Shown here one piece after another: positions 10,101 through 17,967 of a stretch of DNA of 64,000 nucleotides. Position numbers and translations under genes: made by a program. The DNA is from Lachnospiraceae bacterium (GTDB lineage Bacteria; Bacillota; Clostridia; Lachnospirales; Lachnospiraceae). The notes beneath the pieces are model-generated. The model made no database searches. It worked only from the letters and a program-made list of their open reading frames with translations, and was not told where the DNA came from. Positions within the stretch are counted from its first letter, which is position 1. Each line of letters opens with the position of its first letter. Location of the stretch: contig CAJTIU010000001.1 in the NCBI GenBank assembly GCA_910576335.1, positions 62,001-126,000 of the forward strand. The letters are read 5' to 3'.

Positions 10101-11775
10101 AATTACCATCTGCAACATAATCCTCTGCTTTTTTTGCTTCTGCTTCTTTAATTACTAAATCCAAGGCTGATTTGTCAACCTTGCCGGACGGACTTCCTGT
10201 TTCTGCAGAAACTTTAACAGTACACTCACTGGCGCCCTGCCAGTTCCATTTTAAGGAACCAAAAAAACTCTCCGTAGGCTCGGTTGCATTTACCTTAATC
10301 TGATAGGTTACTTCTTTATCTTCTTTATTTTCCGGAATGTCTATTACAAAGACTGATGCAGAACCACCGGCAATATCTGCCACGTTCTTTTCCTCACCAA
10401 TCACCTCATATGATGCATCGTCCTGCTTTTTTCGTAGTAAATACCAAACCTTATTTGTCAAATCCTCTCCCGTAAGTGATACTTCTACTTTTCCTCCAGT
10501 ACTTTTCAAAGACTCTGGTGATACCTCGATGTTAAATATCGCAGGCACCTTTTTTGACGATGCCAAGTCATCAAGAGCTTTCTTTAATTCATCTGCCGCT
10601 TGATTAACCTGCTGAGCAGTTGCTGTATCATCCTCATTTACCCTTTTTGCTACAGCTAGCTTTTCTTGCATTACTGTCCACTTGCCAGCATCTTTATAGT
10701 CATTTTCATCTCTAGATTCGGCATCCTGGATTTTGGCTCTTAGCTCTGTCTTATCTACTATGCCACCTTTAGCTTCTACCGCAAATGTAGCCTCATTTGC
10801 CCCTGACCAATTCCATTTGAACGAACCTCCTGTCCAGTTTTCGGTCGGCTCTTGATCCTTTATTTTAAGTTTATAAGTTACTTCTCTTGCATCATCATTG
10901 GGAGCAATATTTATAACAAATTCTGACGATATCCCACCTGCAATACTTGCTATGTTCTTTTCTTCTCCCACTATTTCGTAAGTACCATCTTCTTTTTCTT
11001 TCTGTAACATGTACCATACTTTACCTTTTAAATCCTCACCTGTAAGTGATACTGTCACTCTTCCTCCATCACTACCTAAATACTCTGGATTCACACTGAT
11101 ATTTTTTATAAATGGTATTCTTTCTTCTAATGCGTTAATTGCCGCCTGTAATTCATCTGTTGCTGTTTTAACTTCTTGCGCAGTTGCAGCCTCATTTTCA
11201 TTCACTTCCTTCGCAGCCTTCAGCTTCTCCTGCATTATTTCCCACTTACCATTATCCTTATAATCTTTTTCATCTCTAGATTCGGCATCCTGAATTTGAG
11301 CTGTTAGCTTCGTCTTATCTACTGTCCCGCCCTCTTTTCCGTCAACCGTAATTGTCTTAGTTAATGGCGTCCCCCAGCTATAACTAGTCTGCCAATCAAA
11401 TTTTTGGGGTTCGCTCTCTTTTACTCTTATCTCATATACTACTTCTGAACCACTCTCGTTTGCTGGAATTTCCACCGTAAACCGAGCAGCATTACTTCCA
11501 TCTGTTTGTGCTACTCGTACTTCATCTCCCACAACTTCCTTTCCACTCTCTGTTTGTCTACGAAGCCCCCACCATACATTCTCTCCCAAATCTGACCCAT
11601 CAACAGATACAGTGATACTACCACCGTTACTATCCAATGACTCTTTGTCTACACTTATACTATTAATATAAGGGACTCCTGTAGCCTTCGCAGTCACCCC
11701 AGTTCCTGCAAAGCATCCTGCTATCAGCGCTAACGTTAATAAAAATGAAAGCGCACGTTTTCTACACATTCTCAT
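7147..11775 (-). CDS. Giant secreted FIVAR / Ig-like / Big_2 surface protein (1542 aa)
   Basis: The start is set at the ATG ending at 11775 because GAGGAGG lies about 6 bases upstream; the longer open frame to 11817 has no such site. The signal peptide is RALSFLLTLALIAGCFAGTG. Four alternating units follow: an Ig-like module (SLDSNGGSITVSVDGSDL and variants) plus a FIVAR-like three-helix module (VDKTKLTAQIQDAESRDEKD and variants). Further Ig-like modules come next, then a MucBP-like segment (KYVTVQYVDESGKEIAEKD) near residue 1300, then the paired Big_2 tail shared with the two downstream genes. No LPXTG is present. It is the first gene of the three-gene surface cluster and has a good promoter upstream. 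A mucin- or polysaccharide-binding role is inferred only from the MucBP and FIVAR modules. Confidence 0.87.
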   Translation of the reverse strand: MRMCRKRALSFLLTLALIAGCFAGTGVTAKATGVPYINSISVDKESLDSNGGSITVSVDGSDLGENVWWGLRRQTESGKEVVGDEVRVAQTDGSNAARFTVEIPANESGSEVVYEIRVKESEPQKFDWQTSYSWGTPLTKTITVDGKEGGTVDKTKLTAQIQDAESRDEKDYKDNGKWEIMQEKLKAAKEVNENEAATAQEVKTATDELQAAINALEERIPFIKNISVNPEYLGSDGGRVTVSLTGEDLKGKVWYMLQKEKEDGTYEIVGEEKNIASIAGGISSEFVINIAPNDDAREVTYKLKIKDQEPTENWTGGSFKWNWSGANEATFAVEAKGGIVDKTELRAKIQDAESRDENDYKDAGKWTVMQEKLAVAKRVNEDDTATAQQVNQAADELKKALDDLASSKKVPAIFNIEVSPESLKSTGGKVEVSLTGEDLTNKVWYLLRKKQDDASYEVIGEEKNVADIAGGSASVFVIDIPENKEDKEVTYQIKVNATEPTESFFGSLKWNWQGASECTVKVSAETGSPSGKVDKSALDLVIKEAEAKKAEDYVADGNWTAMQEKLAEAREVFANGEATKDEVENAAQNLSNALKSLVKKDTETEEAILKAITVSPESLTSSGGTVNVTVTGENMAGTFWYQVRKQTDEMDGTPIYGEESEIKSMPISNSTSFVFPVEIQANTDSADVSYQVRVSIIQPSGTVMRETKAKRITVSGTGTSSDKVDKTALAAAIEEAEAKNAEEYVTDNNWNTMQEKLNAAKTVNAKESATAQEVKTALDELQAALKNLVKKPEKTANITKITATPTEIPATGGTVQLSVTGTEMTKDNWGLDIKTFISGTNQTQPASDKAGKATVKEMTENSAVVEISANGMKNDVDFVISAGPKNGEEITKQAEVTVVQAGKGYTTTSLTPESVVLADDHTVVATFKSVITAVEGADLNKLVYIADADGNNRHDLTDAGKVTIDDQTVAVEYSESLKDIGTTSYLYIKEGALKTTIMESGSEAEKVVADIKWIIQTAARVSGIKVDKDLFDSNGGTVTATLNGYRVEDIELDKIEASIYRPGETSASDIAVTKDKDADGRITLTFAVPKNTTQNTVSYWLNVKYDGTPVYESAADSRGQRTTISVLPEGKTEKDRTLSMVTISGNNKTEVNNTTDIEVQVSSNVGELKTELRVYGTNLDSALTKVRAVDENGIIWPVYQISECDGTWRFIAIAGPHRNGVFGDGNSQLIELLPPRYAGTNKTYKIQVAIDGENFIEEPCVTLKVLNENIKGEYEFRDCTDKNFKYVTVQYVDESGKEIAEKDVYKGYSISMPEGFGIKPKQINGYTLVEEPTLDEWVEEGRTYSYIYKSTNTDPVVKPKPPVVSQSIKVSGIKINAASKKIAAGKKVQLSATVSPANASNKAVTWKSSNTKYATVNSSGKVTVKKAGAGKSVTIMAIAADGSGKKASCKLQIMKNSVKSVKIKGAKAVKAGKKLKLKAQVKTTGKKVNKKLKWTSSNTKYATVTSGGVVKTKKAGKGKSVKITAAATDGSNKKSTVKIKIK

Positions 11776-11827
11776 ATTTCTTTCCTCCTCAATGATTCTT
11801 TCTGAATGTATTTTCAAGTATTATTTA

Positions 11828-11867
11828 ATTATACTCACACGCCACTATATTGTCCAATCGATATAGT
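11828..11867 (-). promoter_or_regulatory. Putative promoter and operator of the surface-protein cluster
   Basis: Read on the minus strand: -35 TTGGAC (11857-11852), 18-bp spacer, -10 TATAAT (11833-11828), about 50 bases before the ATG at 11775. An inverted repeat ACTATAT / ATATAGT (11844-11850 and 11861-11867) overlaps the -35 region and could bind a regulator. The surrounding DNA is very A/T rich. Confidence 0.55.
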
Positions 11868-12141
11868 CAATATATGCTATTATTTATCAATTTTGTCTAT
11901 ATATTTTTGTTTGTTTTGTACATTTTACATTTTTCTCTCATTAATCTAACAGGAATTTTACATATATATTGTAATTGGTATATAATCTCCTTTTATTTTA
12001 CGTTTATTTGCCCTAAGGATTGCAAAACGGCAGGAATTTCATTCATCATCACGCTATGGAATGTGAGGAAACACCACTTGAGCGAACAATATGCTATTGC
12101 CTTAATACCGCACAGAACTTAACATTTTAGGTAAAATAAAT
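11868..12141. other. A/T-rich intergenic stretch, no convincing gene
   Basis: A plus-strand open frame of 90 codons (11850-12122) crosses this stretch but lacks an SD and has a low-complexity, Phe/Ile-rich composition. I see no RNA gene or repeat. It separates the promoter of the surface cluster from the transposase fossil. Confidence 0.5.
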
Positions 12142-12486
12142 GACGTGAGAATAAGCTTGGGGTGGTCTATTCCTCTGATCACATCTATTATTGGAAGAAC
12201 AAAAAGAGGGGGAGTGACAACATCATATAGAAAAAGGGAGTATGTTTCCTATGTCGGTGCTGCGGGAGAGTTTGGCAGGCATCTGTAACGCTGTGCGGTT
12301 GAGAACGGTTACGGAAGTTATTAGGAAACAGTGCTTATCAGTGATGGGGCGGCATGGATTGCGAACATGGCGAAAGAGTTGTTCCCCGATGCACAGCACA
12401 TTCTTGATCCATACCATCTGAAAGAGAACGTGCATACTTTTTCCAGAAGCAAGTTCGGGATGAGAAAAGACAAATACATTCCGTAG
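12142..12486 (+). pseudogene. Degraded DDE transposase fragment (ISLre2/ISKra4-like)
   Basis: One reading frame gives a continuous protein-like text interrupted by three stops: SIPLITSIIGRTKRGGVTTS, then KREYVSYVGAAGEFGRHL, a stop, CAVENGYGSY, a stop, ISDGAAWIANMAKELFPDAQ, then ILDPYHLKENVH and a final stop. The SDGAAWI catalytic-Asp motif followed by a FP...ILD.YHLKE helix is typical of transposases of the UPF0236/ISLre2 and ISKra4 groups. Only the central part survives; the ends and terminal repeats are not seen. Family assignment is from motif memory and could be off. Its right end lies next to the rplM promoter. Confidence 0.6.
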
Positions 12487-12551
12487 GCAGAAGAGATTTA
12501 TCTGGGCATAAAAACCAACAAAAATTATCTGCACCCATTTCCAAAAAACAG

Positions 12552-12580
12552 TTGACACGCGCGGAGGCGTGTAATATAAT
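12552..12580 (+). promoter_or_regulatory. Consensus sigma-A promoter of rplM-rpsI
   Basis: A perfect TTGACA (12552-12557), 17-bp spacer and TATAAT (12575-12580). About 100 bases of leader follow before the rplM SD (CACAGGAGGG). Firmicutes often carry an L13 autoregulatory leader at this place. The segment 12590-12660 could hold one, but I cannot fold it convincingly. Confidence 0.85.
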
Positions 12581-12690
12581 AAATCAGTATGGCGAAAGCA
12601 GAAACAGTAAGGAACCAAAGCCCCGGAGCCTTGCTGATTTCGATAGAATTATTGTAATTATATAAGAATGATTTCACAGGAGGGAAACCA

Positions 12691-13119
12691 ATGAAAACTT
12701 ATATGGCTAATCCAGATAAGATTGAGAGAAAATGGTATGTAGTTGACGCTGCAGGATGCACGTTAGGACGTCTGTCATCCGAAGTAGCCAAGGTTTTAAG
12801 AGGAAAGAATAAGCCGGAATTTACACCGCACGTAGATACAGGCGATTACGTAATTATCGTAAATGCTGAGAAAGTAAAGGTAACAGGAAAGAAGATGTCC
12901 CAGAAGATTTACTACAATCACTCTGAGTATGTAGGCGGAATGAAAGAGACAACTTTGGCAGAGATGATGAGCAAGAAGCCAGAAAAGGTTATTGAGCTTG
13001 CAGTAAAAGGAATGCTTCCGAAGGGACCTTTAGGAAGATCAATGCTTAAGAAGCTTCATGTATATGCCGGACCAGACCATGCACAGCAGGCTCAGAAGCC
13101 GGTAGAGCTGAAATTTTAG
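12691..13119 (+). CDS. rplM: 50S ribosomal protein L13
   Basis: 142 residues, the normal length for bacterial L13. It opens [20 protein letters not shown] and contains the signatures [36 protein letters not shown] and [22 protein letters not shown]13 is an early-assembling protein of the large ribosomal subunit that binds 23S rRNA. The SD AGGAGGG lies 7 bases before the ATG. rpsI follows after 26 bp, the conserved rplM-rpsI operon order. Transcription starts from the consensus promoter at 12552-12580. Confidence 0.98.
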   Translation: MKTYMANPDKIERKWYVVDAAGCTLGRLSSEVAKVLRGKNKPEFTPHVDTGDYVIIVNAEKVKVTGKKMSQKIYYNHSEYVGGMKETTLAEMMSKKPEKVIELAVKGMLPKGPLGRSMLKKLHVYAGPDHAQQAQKPVELKF

Positions 13120-13145
13120 GGAAAGAGTGAAAGGAGGATATTACA

Positions 13146-13538
13146 GTGGCTAAAGCAAGATTCTACGGAACAGGAAGAAGAAAAAAATCAGTAGCAAGAG
13201 TATATTTAGTACCAGGAACAGGTAACATTACGATAAATAAAAGAGATATTGACGACTATCTTGGACTTGAGACATTAAAAGTAGTAGTCCGTCAGCCGTT
13301 GGCAGCAACAGATACAGAAGGAAAGTTCGATGTAATCGTTAATGTAAAAGGCGGCGGTTACACGGGACAGGCAGGAGCAATCCGCCACGGTATCGCAAGA
13401 GCGCTTCTTGAGGCAGATCCGGATTACAGGCCAATACTTAAGAAAGCCGGCTACTTAACACGTGACCCACGTATGAAAGAACGTAAGAAGTACGGTCTTA
13501 AAGCAGCGAGAAGAGCACCACAGTTTAGTAAGAGATAG
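13146..13538 (+). CDS. rpsI: 30S ribosomal protein S9
   Basis: 130 residues, full length. It has the start [20 protein letters not shown], the middle [20 protein letters not shown], and the conserved basic C-terminus ([14 protein letters not shown]) whose last residues reach the P-site tRNA in the 30S subunit. The start codon is GTG (AGTGGCTAAAGC), preceded by AAGGAGG. It is the second gene of the L13-S9 operon and is followed directly by an intrinsic terminator. Confidence 0.98.
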   Translation: MAKARFYGTGRRKKSVARVYLVPGTGNITINKRDIDDYLGLETLKVVVRQPLAATDTEGKFDVIVNVKGGGYTGQAGAIRHGIARALLEADPDYRPILKKAGYLTRDPRMKERKKYGLKAARRAPQFSKR

Positions 13539-13569
13539 GCATACAGAATACAAGATTTCGAGAATATAT

Positions 13570-13597
13570 ACTCCGCGGGTTTTCCTGCGGAGTTTTT
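13570..13597 (+). terminator. Intrinsic terminator of rplM-rpsI
   Basis: Stem ACTCCGC (13570-13576) and GCGGAGT (13587-13593) with a 10-base loop, followed by a T run (13593-13597). It lies 32 bases after the rpsI stop. Confidence 0.9.
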
Positions 13598-13639
13598 CTG
13601 ATCTATTAACATTTCAGGTTATTTGGGTTATAATATATT

Positions 13640-13840
13640 TTGATAGCGGTTGTTAACGGTGTTGGGAAATCAACATTATATCAGTCTTTGCAAAGTTTAC
13701 AAGATATGCCGAGAGTAAATACTAATGAAATACTGAGAGAGTTTGGTGATTGGAGAAATATAGCTGATATTATGACTGCAGGAAGAATTGCGGTAAAGAG
13801 AATGGCCGGGTATTTTGAGAAAATCCAACGTTGGATTTGA
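13640..13840 (+). pseudogene. Truncated zeta-toxin-like kinase fragment
   Basis: An open frame of 66 codons beginning at a TTG with no good SD. It reads IAVVNGVGKSTLYQSL, a P-loop (GVGKST) in the context of zeta toxins (usually NGAGKSTLY), then MPRVNTNEILREFGDWRNIA and a TAGRIAVKRM helix. Zeta toxins phosphorylate UDP-N-acetylglucosamine and are about 190-280 residues long; here all but the first quarter is missing. A short ORF that could be the tail of the same module follows. Most likely a fossil of a toxin-antitoxin unit. Confidence 0.6.
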
Positions 13841-13863
13841 CTTTGATTTTGACCGGGAAATTA

Positions 13864-13980
13864 ATGACGATGACGAAAAATTATAGCGCACAGGAAATCC
13901 GGCAAATAATGAGACATGCAATAGATCATGCAGCTCCTAAATACGGTTACAACCCTTGCGAAGATTCCACAAAACTGTAA
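13864..13980 (+). CDS. Short ORF after the zeta-toxin fossil (38 aa), doubtful
   Basis: Reads MTMTKNYSAQEIRQIMRHAI then DHAAPKYGYNPCEDSTKL and a stop. No family is recognised. No convincing SD is present. It may be a residue of the toxin-antitoxin unit rather than a working gene. Confidence 0.25.
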   Translation: MTMTKNYSAQEIRQIMRHAIDHAAPKYGYNPCEDSTKL

Positions 13981-14114
13981 TTATAATCACGCTAAACATT
14001 CACGTTCTATTTTTGCTGAATCCGTAAATGAGATGTATCAGAAGAAAAAGAAAAAATAACGGTGAAACTAATAAAAATAGCGTCCTCAAATTGGGAGGCG
14101 CTATAATCTTTTGT

Positions 14115-14498
14115 CTATGAAATCCTTATGGAAAATCCCTCATATATCCCTACTGGAACATCCTCACCAAAAGAATACTCTTGCATGTCATCCTGTTCAA
14201 AATTATAAACTGTGATCCGGTTCTTCTCTGAATCAACAATCCAGTATTCCCTTACACCGGCCGAACTGTATTTGAATAATTTCTTATAATAATCCATTGA
14301 TCTGCTACCAGGTGACACAATCTCAATAATCCAGTCGGGAGCACCATGACAGCCTTTCTCGTCTAATTTAGATGGATCACATATCACAGATATATCCGGT
14401 TCCAGGTAATTATAATCATCCTTGTTGAGATATACAGCGAATGGAGCCGTAATCGTGATTGTCCACCATGGACAACCCTTCTTATTTTTGAAATCCAC
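14115..14498 (-). pseudogene. N-terminally truncated Uma2-family (PD-(D/E)XK) protein
   Basis: 127 codons from a GTG. It contains the Uma2/DUF820 core: EPDISVICDPSKLDEKG, then PDWIIEIVSPGSRSMDYYKK, then KYSSAGVREYWIVD. These carry the D, E and K residues of the restriction-endonuclease-like fold. Full-length members have about 185-200 residues and start with a helix and YELIDG strand that is absent here, and the DNA upstream does not restore it. It is thus probably a decayed copy. Uma2 proteins are abundant in cyanobacteria and some Firmicutes; their biological role is poorly known. Confidence 0.65.
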
Positions 14499-14851
14499 AC
14501 TCCAAAATTTTAGAGGGAAAAAAGACCATTTATTTTATTGATATCAAGAGAGGTATGGGCGAGAGCCATACCTTGAGCCTTGCCATAGAGTTGAGATATT
14601 CAAAATCTGCAATCATACAGGCAGAACACATTTATATCCTATCAGAGTAAATCACCTGTCTTGACAAATTCCGAGTCATTTTAAATAATGTCAAAAAACT
14701 CATCCTTTCTTTGCAGCTAACTTCTTAATGTACTGCGGCATCTTCTGCTTGTCTGCATGGTCGCGCCTCTTCTGTTTGATTTCATCTATTGTCTCCTTTC
14801 CTGCTTTTTTCTATTGGTCACTTTGCTTCAAAAAGGTAATCAAAATATATG
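14499..14851. other. Intergenic stretch with small gene debris
   Basis: Holds a short hairpin (AGGTATGG / CCATACCT, about 14551-14571) and, on the minus strand at about 14717-14806, a 29-codon tail reading DEIKQKRRDHADKQKMPQYI then KKLAAKKG and a stop. The tail resembles the end of a lost gene; no start or family is recognised. No other feature is seen. Confidence 0.4.
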
Positions 14852-14904
14852 CAAATAAAAAAAATCGCCCAACCCTCGATTTTACTGGATTTAAAGCGAT
14901 TTTT
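14852..14904 (-). terminator. Intrinsic terminator of ssrA
   Basis: On the minus strand the stem AAAAATCGC / GCGATTTTT (14896-14904 with 14860-14868) is followed by a run of T. It begins directly after the tmRNA acceptor end. Confidence 0.8.
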
Positions 14905-14906
14905 AT

Positions 14907-15258
14907 TAGTGGACCTGGCGGGAGTTGAACCCGCGTCCGAAAGCCCATCCATCAGAGCTTCTCCCATCACAGTCATTATATTAACATTCCCTTGTCCAGT
15001 CACCTAATGACAGGTTACTGGCTTCAGTAGCTTCATAAATTCTTCCATCTCCTCAAAGCTTTGGAAACGAAGTGCTCCGCTCAGTTGAAGCCGGTTGCTT
15101 AAGCAGCGGATAACCTAAGGCCGACTGCCGCCAATACTAGGCAGCGTACGCTAATTCTCTATTGTCTGCGTTTATATTTAATTGGAACTTTTAACGTAGT
15201 GTCCCGCTACGGATGGCTTCTCCAACTTTCTGACCCCCGTCGAAACCAGTACAAGCCC
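14907..15258 (-). ncRNA. ssrA: Transfer-messenger RNA (tmRNA)
   Basis: The 5' end reads GGGCTTGTACTGGTTTCGAC (from 15258), the tmRNA hallmark. The 3' end has GACGCGGGTTCAACTCCCGC then CAGGTCC, a T-arm and an acceptor strand that pairs with GGGCTTG. The tag frame, 15169 to 15137, begins at a GCA resume codon and encodes ADNRELAYAA then TAG, ending in the expected AA degron. The gene ends ACTA, so CCA is not encoded and must be added after processing. tmRNA with SmpB rescues stalled ribosomes and tags the product for proteolysis. The gene follows psd on the same strand. Confidence 0.95.
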
Positions 15259-15323
15259 TAATCTATACTGCTTATTCTCTGGTTCGCAGACATCTTCGTA
15301 TTGCTGTCTTTTCTTTCTGTATT

Positions 15324-16235
15324 CTAATTATATGCATGGAATCTAGATTTGTCAAGGAAAGGTTTTTCAAAATTTTTAATTCCTACACGTTCTCCCAGTT
15401 TTACCCGGGTCTCTATGCCTTTGGCTGAATTCTCAAGGATGTCCTGATCCGGGCACACTCTGCCCTTACGCGTCATGAGAATAATCGTGGATCCCCCGAA
15501 AGCAAAACTGCCCTTTTCCTGTCCTCTCTTTACAGTGTCGCTAACCCGGTGGTTCTCAATCTGACCCACAAGCAGGGCACCCACCTCCATCTGGAGAATC
15601 TCGCCAAAGTTTTCGGATTTAAGCACAGAATATTCCCTGGTATTTTCTTTATAAATCGGAAATCTGTCTCCTGCCGCAGGGTTAACTGTGTGAAATACCC
15701 CTGGTATTACACGTCTTTTTGATTCCTTTCCGCAGTCAACGTAGATATACCGGTGACAGTCGTCTACACGAAGGCGGAAGATCCATACATATCCTCCCGC
15801 ATACTGGTCTGCAAGCCACCAGTCGCGCAAAAGCGTTGACAACGTATAGCTGGTATGCTTTACCTTAAATGTACTCTCAGATCCGACCTTATAGACGCTA
15901 AGCCTGCTGTCACACGGGCTGACCAGAATCTCCGGTGCATTCTCAATCTGACGGGCTCCCGGCCGGAGCCTTCGCTTAAAAAAATCGTTATAAGAGACAT
16001 ACTCCTTTTGCTCATAGTCTGTCATATCAATGGAAAGACGGTGTACAAATGGGGCGACCAGAACTCTGGACATACGTAGATCCAGAAGCTTTCCTCCAAG
16101 CCTTGACACACCCGGCATAATAAGCGGTTTTAACAGGCATCTTCCCAGGAGATGTCCATACATCCATCTGAGGAGCTTATCCTGAAGAGAATTCTCTTCC
16201 TCAGTCTTTCCATTTCGGTCTGCAACTAAATACAT
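15324..16235 (-). CDS. psd: Phosphatidylserine decarboxylase
   Basis: Converts phosphatidylserine to phosphatidylethanolamine at the membrane. The start is set at the ATG ending at 16235 because CAGGAGG lies 10 bases upstream; this gives 303 residues. Visible motifs are SYNDFFKRRLRPGARQ (about 82-96), VSPCDSRLSVY (about 105-115), the DDCHRYIYVDCG His region (about 158-169), and FGGST at 246-250. The Ser of FGGST is the self-cleavage site that becomes the pyruvoyl group (many relatives have LGST). It is the last gene of a four-gene lipid operon, 23 bp after pssA. Confidence 0.95.
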   Translation of the reverse strand: MYLVADRNGKTEEENSLQDKLLRWMYGHLLGRCLLKPLIMPGVSRLGGKLLDLRMSRVLVAPFVHRLSIDMTDYEQKEYVSYNDFFKRRLRPGARQIENAPEILVSPCDSRLSVYKVGSESTFKVKHTSYTLSTLLRDWWLADQYAGGYVWIFRLRVDDCHRYIYVDCGKESKRRVIPGVFHTVNPAAGDRFPIYKENTREYSVLKSENFGEILQMEVGALLVGQIENHRVSDTVKRGQEKGSFAFGGSTIILMTRKGRVCPDQDILENSAKGIETRVKLGERVGIKNFEKPFLDKSRFHAYN

Positions 16236-16258
16236 ATATCTTTCCTCCTGGTAAATCG

Positions 16259-16909
16259 TTAAAAGTGCAAAAGCCGCCACCAGCTCCGCCAGACAAATAT
16301 AATAACCGCCACGGCCGCGGCAACAACCGCAACAAGCAGAAAAAGCTCCCTGGTTGACAATTTTCTTATTTTAAAGTCTGCCACGAACAGGATTCCGATT
16401 ACTGTCACAAGAACATGAAGCAGCACTGTAAATGTCATATGATTCGGAAATAAAGGCGACACCACAACGAAGAGCGGCAGTGCAATTGCCATGGATGTAA
16501 TTGGCAGTCCCTGATAATATTTCCGGTTTTCGTCCGTCTCTGCCTGCCTTTTTGTCTCCATTACATTAAAATATCCAAGGCGGATTACTCCTGCCAGTGC
16601 GTAAAAAATCAGGATTGCCATGCTGTAGATATGCCTCATGCCAAGCTTAAAACAGATCAGCACAGGCAGGATGCCAAAGCAGACGATATCGCACAAAGAA
16701 TCAATCTGGATTCCGAAGTTCTTCTCATCCTCTGTCCGGTTCTTTTTTGTCCTGGCAATCTTTCCGTCAAACATGTCACAAAGTCCCGAAAAGGCAAGAA
16801 AAAAGACTGCCCATCTCAGATGTCTTGTAGATGCACAGAACATTCCGGTAATGCCCGATGCAAAACCAATATATGTAAGAACAACCGTATAATCATAAAA
16901 ACCTATCAT
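16259..16909 (-). CDS. pssA: CDP-diacylglycerol-serine O-phosphatidyltransferase
   Basis: 216-residue membrane enzyme of the CDP-alcohol phosphotransferase family. The signature D-x2-DG-x2-AR-x(n)-G-x3-D-x3-D is present as CDMFDGKIARTK then GIQIDSLCD, with Asp at about 45, 48, 70 and 74. The spacer between AR and G is longer than the classical eight residues, which is seen in the Bacillus-type PssA subgroup. Several hydrophobic helices follow. It makes phosphatidylserine, the substrate of the Psd encoded next. Its start overlaps the upstream flippase-like gene by four bases (ATGA), showing translational coupling. Assignment as PssA rather than PgsA rests on the neighbouring psd. Confidence 0.9.
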   Translation of the reverse strand: MIGFYDYTVVLTYIGFASGITGMFCASTRHLRWAVFFLAFSGLCDMFDGKIARTKKNRTEDEKNFGIQIDSLCDIVCFGILPVLICFKLGMRHIYSMAILIFYALAGVIRLGYFNVMETKRQAETDENRKYYQGLPITSMAIALPLFVVVSPLFPNHMTFTVLLHVLVTVIGILFVADFKIRKLSTRELFLLVAVVAAAVAVIIFVWRSWWRLLHF

Positions 16910-17967
16910 TTTGCAACCCCCTGCTGAAGCCCGGTTTCATTTTTCATCCGGCTTCTCCATGTATAATATAACTGCGCTGTTACCGTAAATACAGCACTGA
17001 TTAATAGCTGGCTGTAGTAACCGATTCCCCGGGAAAGTACCATTGCCGGCAAAAGGAAGGTTCCGAAAACCGGACGAAAGATTTTTAGGAACAGGGATTC
17101 GCTGATCCCCATCCCGCCTGGAAGAGGAAGCATGTCAACGGAAACAGATATAACCGCCTGAAGGAGTACAACATCCGCGGCATCCACCCCTGACATTCTG
17201 AATGCCCGGTATACCGTCCAGGTAACGCCAAACAGGATCAACCGCTGTATAAATGTAATAAGCATTACTAGAACAAGCACTGTCCTGTGTTTTCTCAGAT
17301 AGTCCGCAGTCTCCCTGTAGACCTGCATGGCCTTAAGCAGCTTCTCCCTGCGGGCTCTCCTCCTCTTCATAATCTTAAATCTTTCCATCCATCCCAGTCC
17401 TGAAACCAAAAATCTTTCGACAAGAACCGGGTGGAATAACAGTACAATCATAAATCCGACACAGGCTACATTCAGTGCAAGCCCTAGATAATAAACCGGC
17501 AAGATCTCTCCTAGATAATGACAGCAGAATTCTCTTCCGAGCATAAGAACTCCAAGACCTATTATAACAAGCACCAGCTTGTATGTAATCGTCACAACCA
17601 TCAGAATAACTGTAGAAACCGGGATCGGAATCCGCTCCTTCCTCATATAGTAAATCTGCATGGGCTGCCCCCCGCTTGCTGACGGAGTGATGCAGCTGAA
17701 GAAAAATCCCACAGAGGAAAATAAAAAGCAGATTCTTTTCTTAAGAAAAATACCGAAAGAACGCATCATATACCATATAATAATAGATTCGCCCCAGATA
17801 AATAATACCACAAAGAGTACTCCAGGGACAAGCCACTTTACATCTGCCCCCTTAATTGCAGCAAACATTTTTTCCAAATCTTCTCCGTGAAAGACACCAT
17901 ACAGGGTAAGCAGGAATACAGACAGCAGAAAAATGCCATTTCCAATGATCTTTTTTTTGCTATGCAT
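16906..17967 (-). CDS. Flippase-like membrane protein (YbhN / LPG-synthase TM family)
   Basis: 353 residues with about eight hydrophobic segments. It has the family signature around SCITPSASGGQPMQIYYM (about 90-107) and a late PLPGGMGISESLF motif (about 285-297), which place it in the lysylphosphatidylglycerol-synthetase transmembrane / UPF0104 family. The catalytic aminoacyl-transferase domain of MprF is absent, so it probably moves or senses lipids rather than modifying them. It sits between a PAP2 phosphatase and pssA-psd with overlapping ends (8 bp and 4 bp), so it is likely to act in the same phospholipid pathway (inference). Confidence 0.8.
   Translation of the reverse strand: MHSKKKIIGNGIFLLSVFLLTLYGVFHGEDLEKMFAAIKGADVKWLVPGVLFVVLFIWGESIIIWYMMRSFGIFLKKRICFLFSSVGFFFSCITPSASGGQPMQIYYMRKERIPIPVSTVILMVVTITYKLVLVIIGLGVLMLGREFCCHYLGEILPVYYLGLALNVACVGFMIVLLFHPVLVERFLVSGLGWMERFKIMKRRRARREKLLKAMQVYRETADYLRKHRTVLVLVMLITFIQRLILFGVTWTVYRAFRMSGVDAADVVLLQAVISVSVDMLPLPGGMGISESLFLKIFRPVFGTFLLPAMVLSRGIGYYSQLLISAVFTVTAQLYYTWRSRMKNETGLQQGVAK

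Noticed and set aside
7147-11775. Possible CRISPR-like or satellite array because of repeated segments
   Set aside because: The repeats are in-frame protein domains of varied sequence, far longer than CRISPR repeats; no array was seen anywhere in the window.
11850-12122. 90-codon plus-strand open frame upstream of the transposase fossil
   Set aside because: No SD, low-complexity Phe/Ile-rich text and overlap with the promoter of the surface cluster.
13697-13921. 74-codon minus-strand frame opposite the zeta-toxin fossil
   Set aside because: The plus strand carries the recognisable P-loop; the minus frame has no SD or family.
14818-15003. 61-codon frame overlapping the tmRNA 3' end
   Set aside because: Shadow of the ssrA acceptor/T-arm region.
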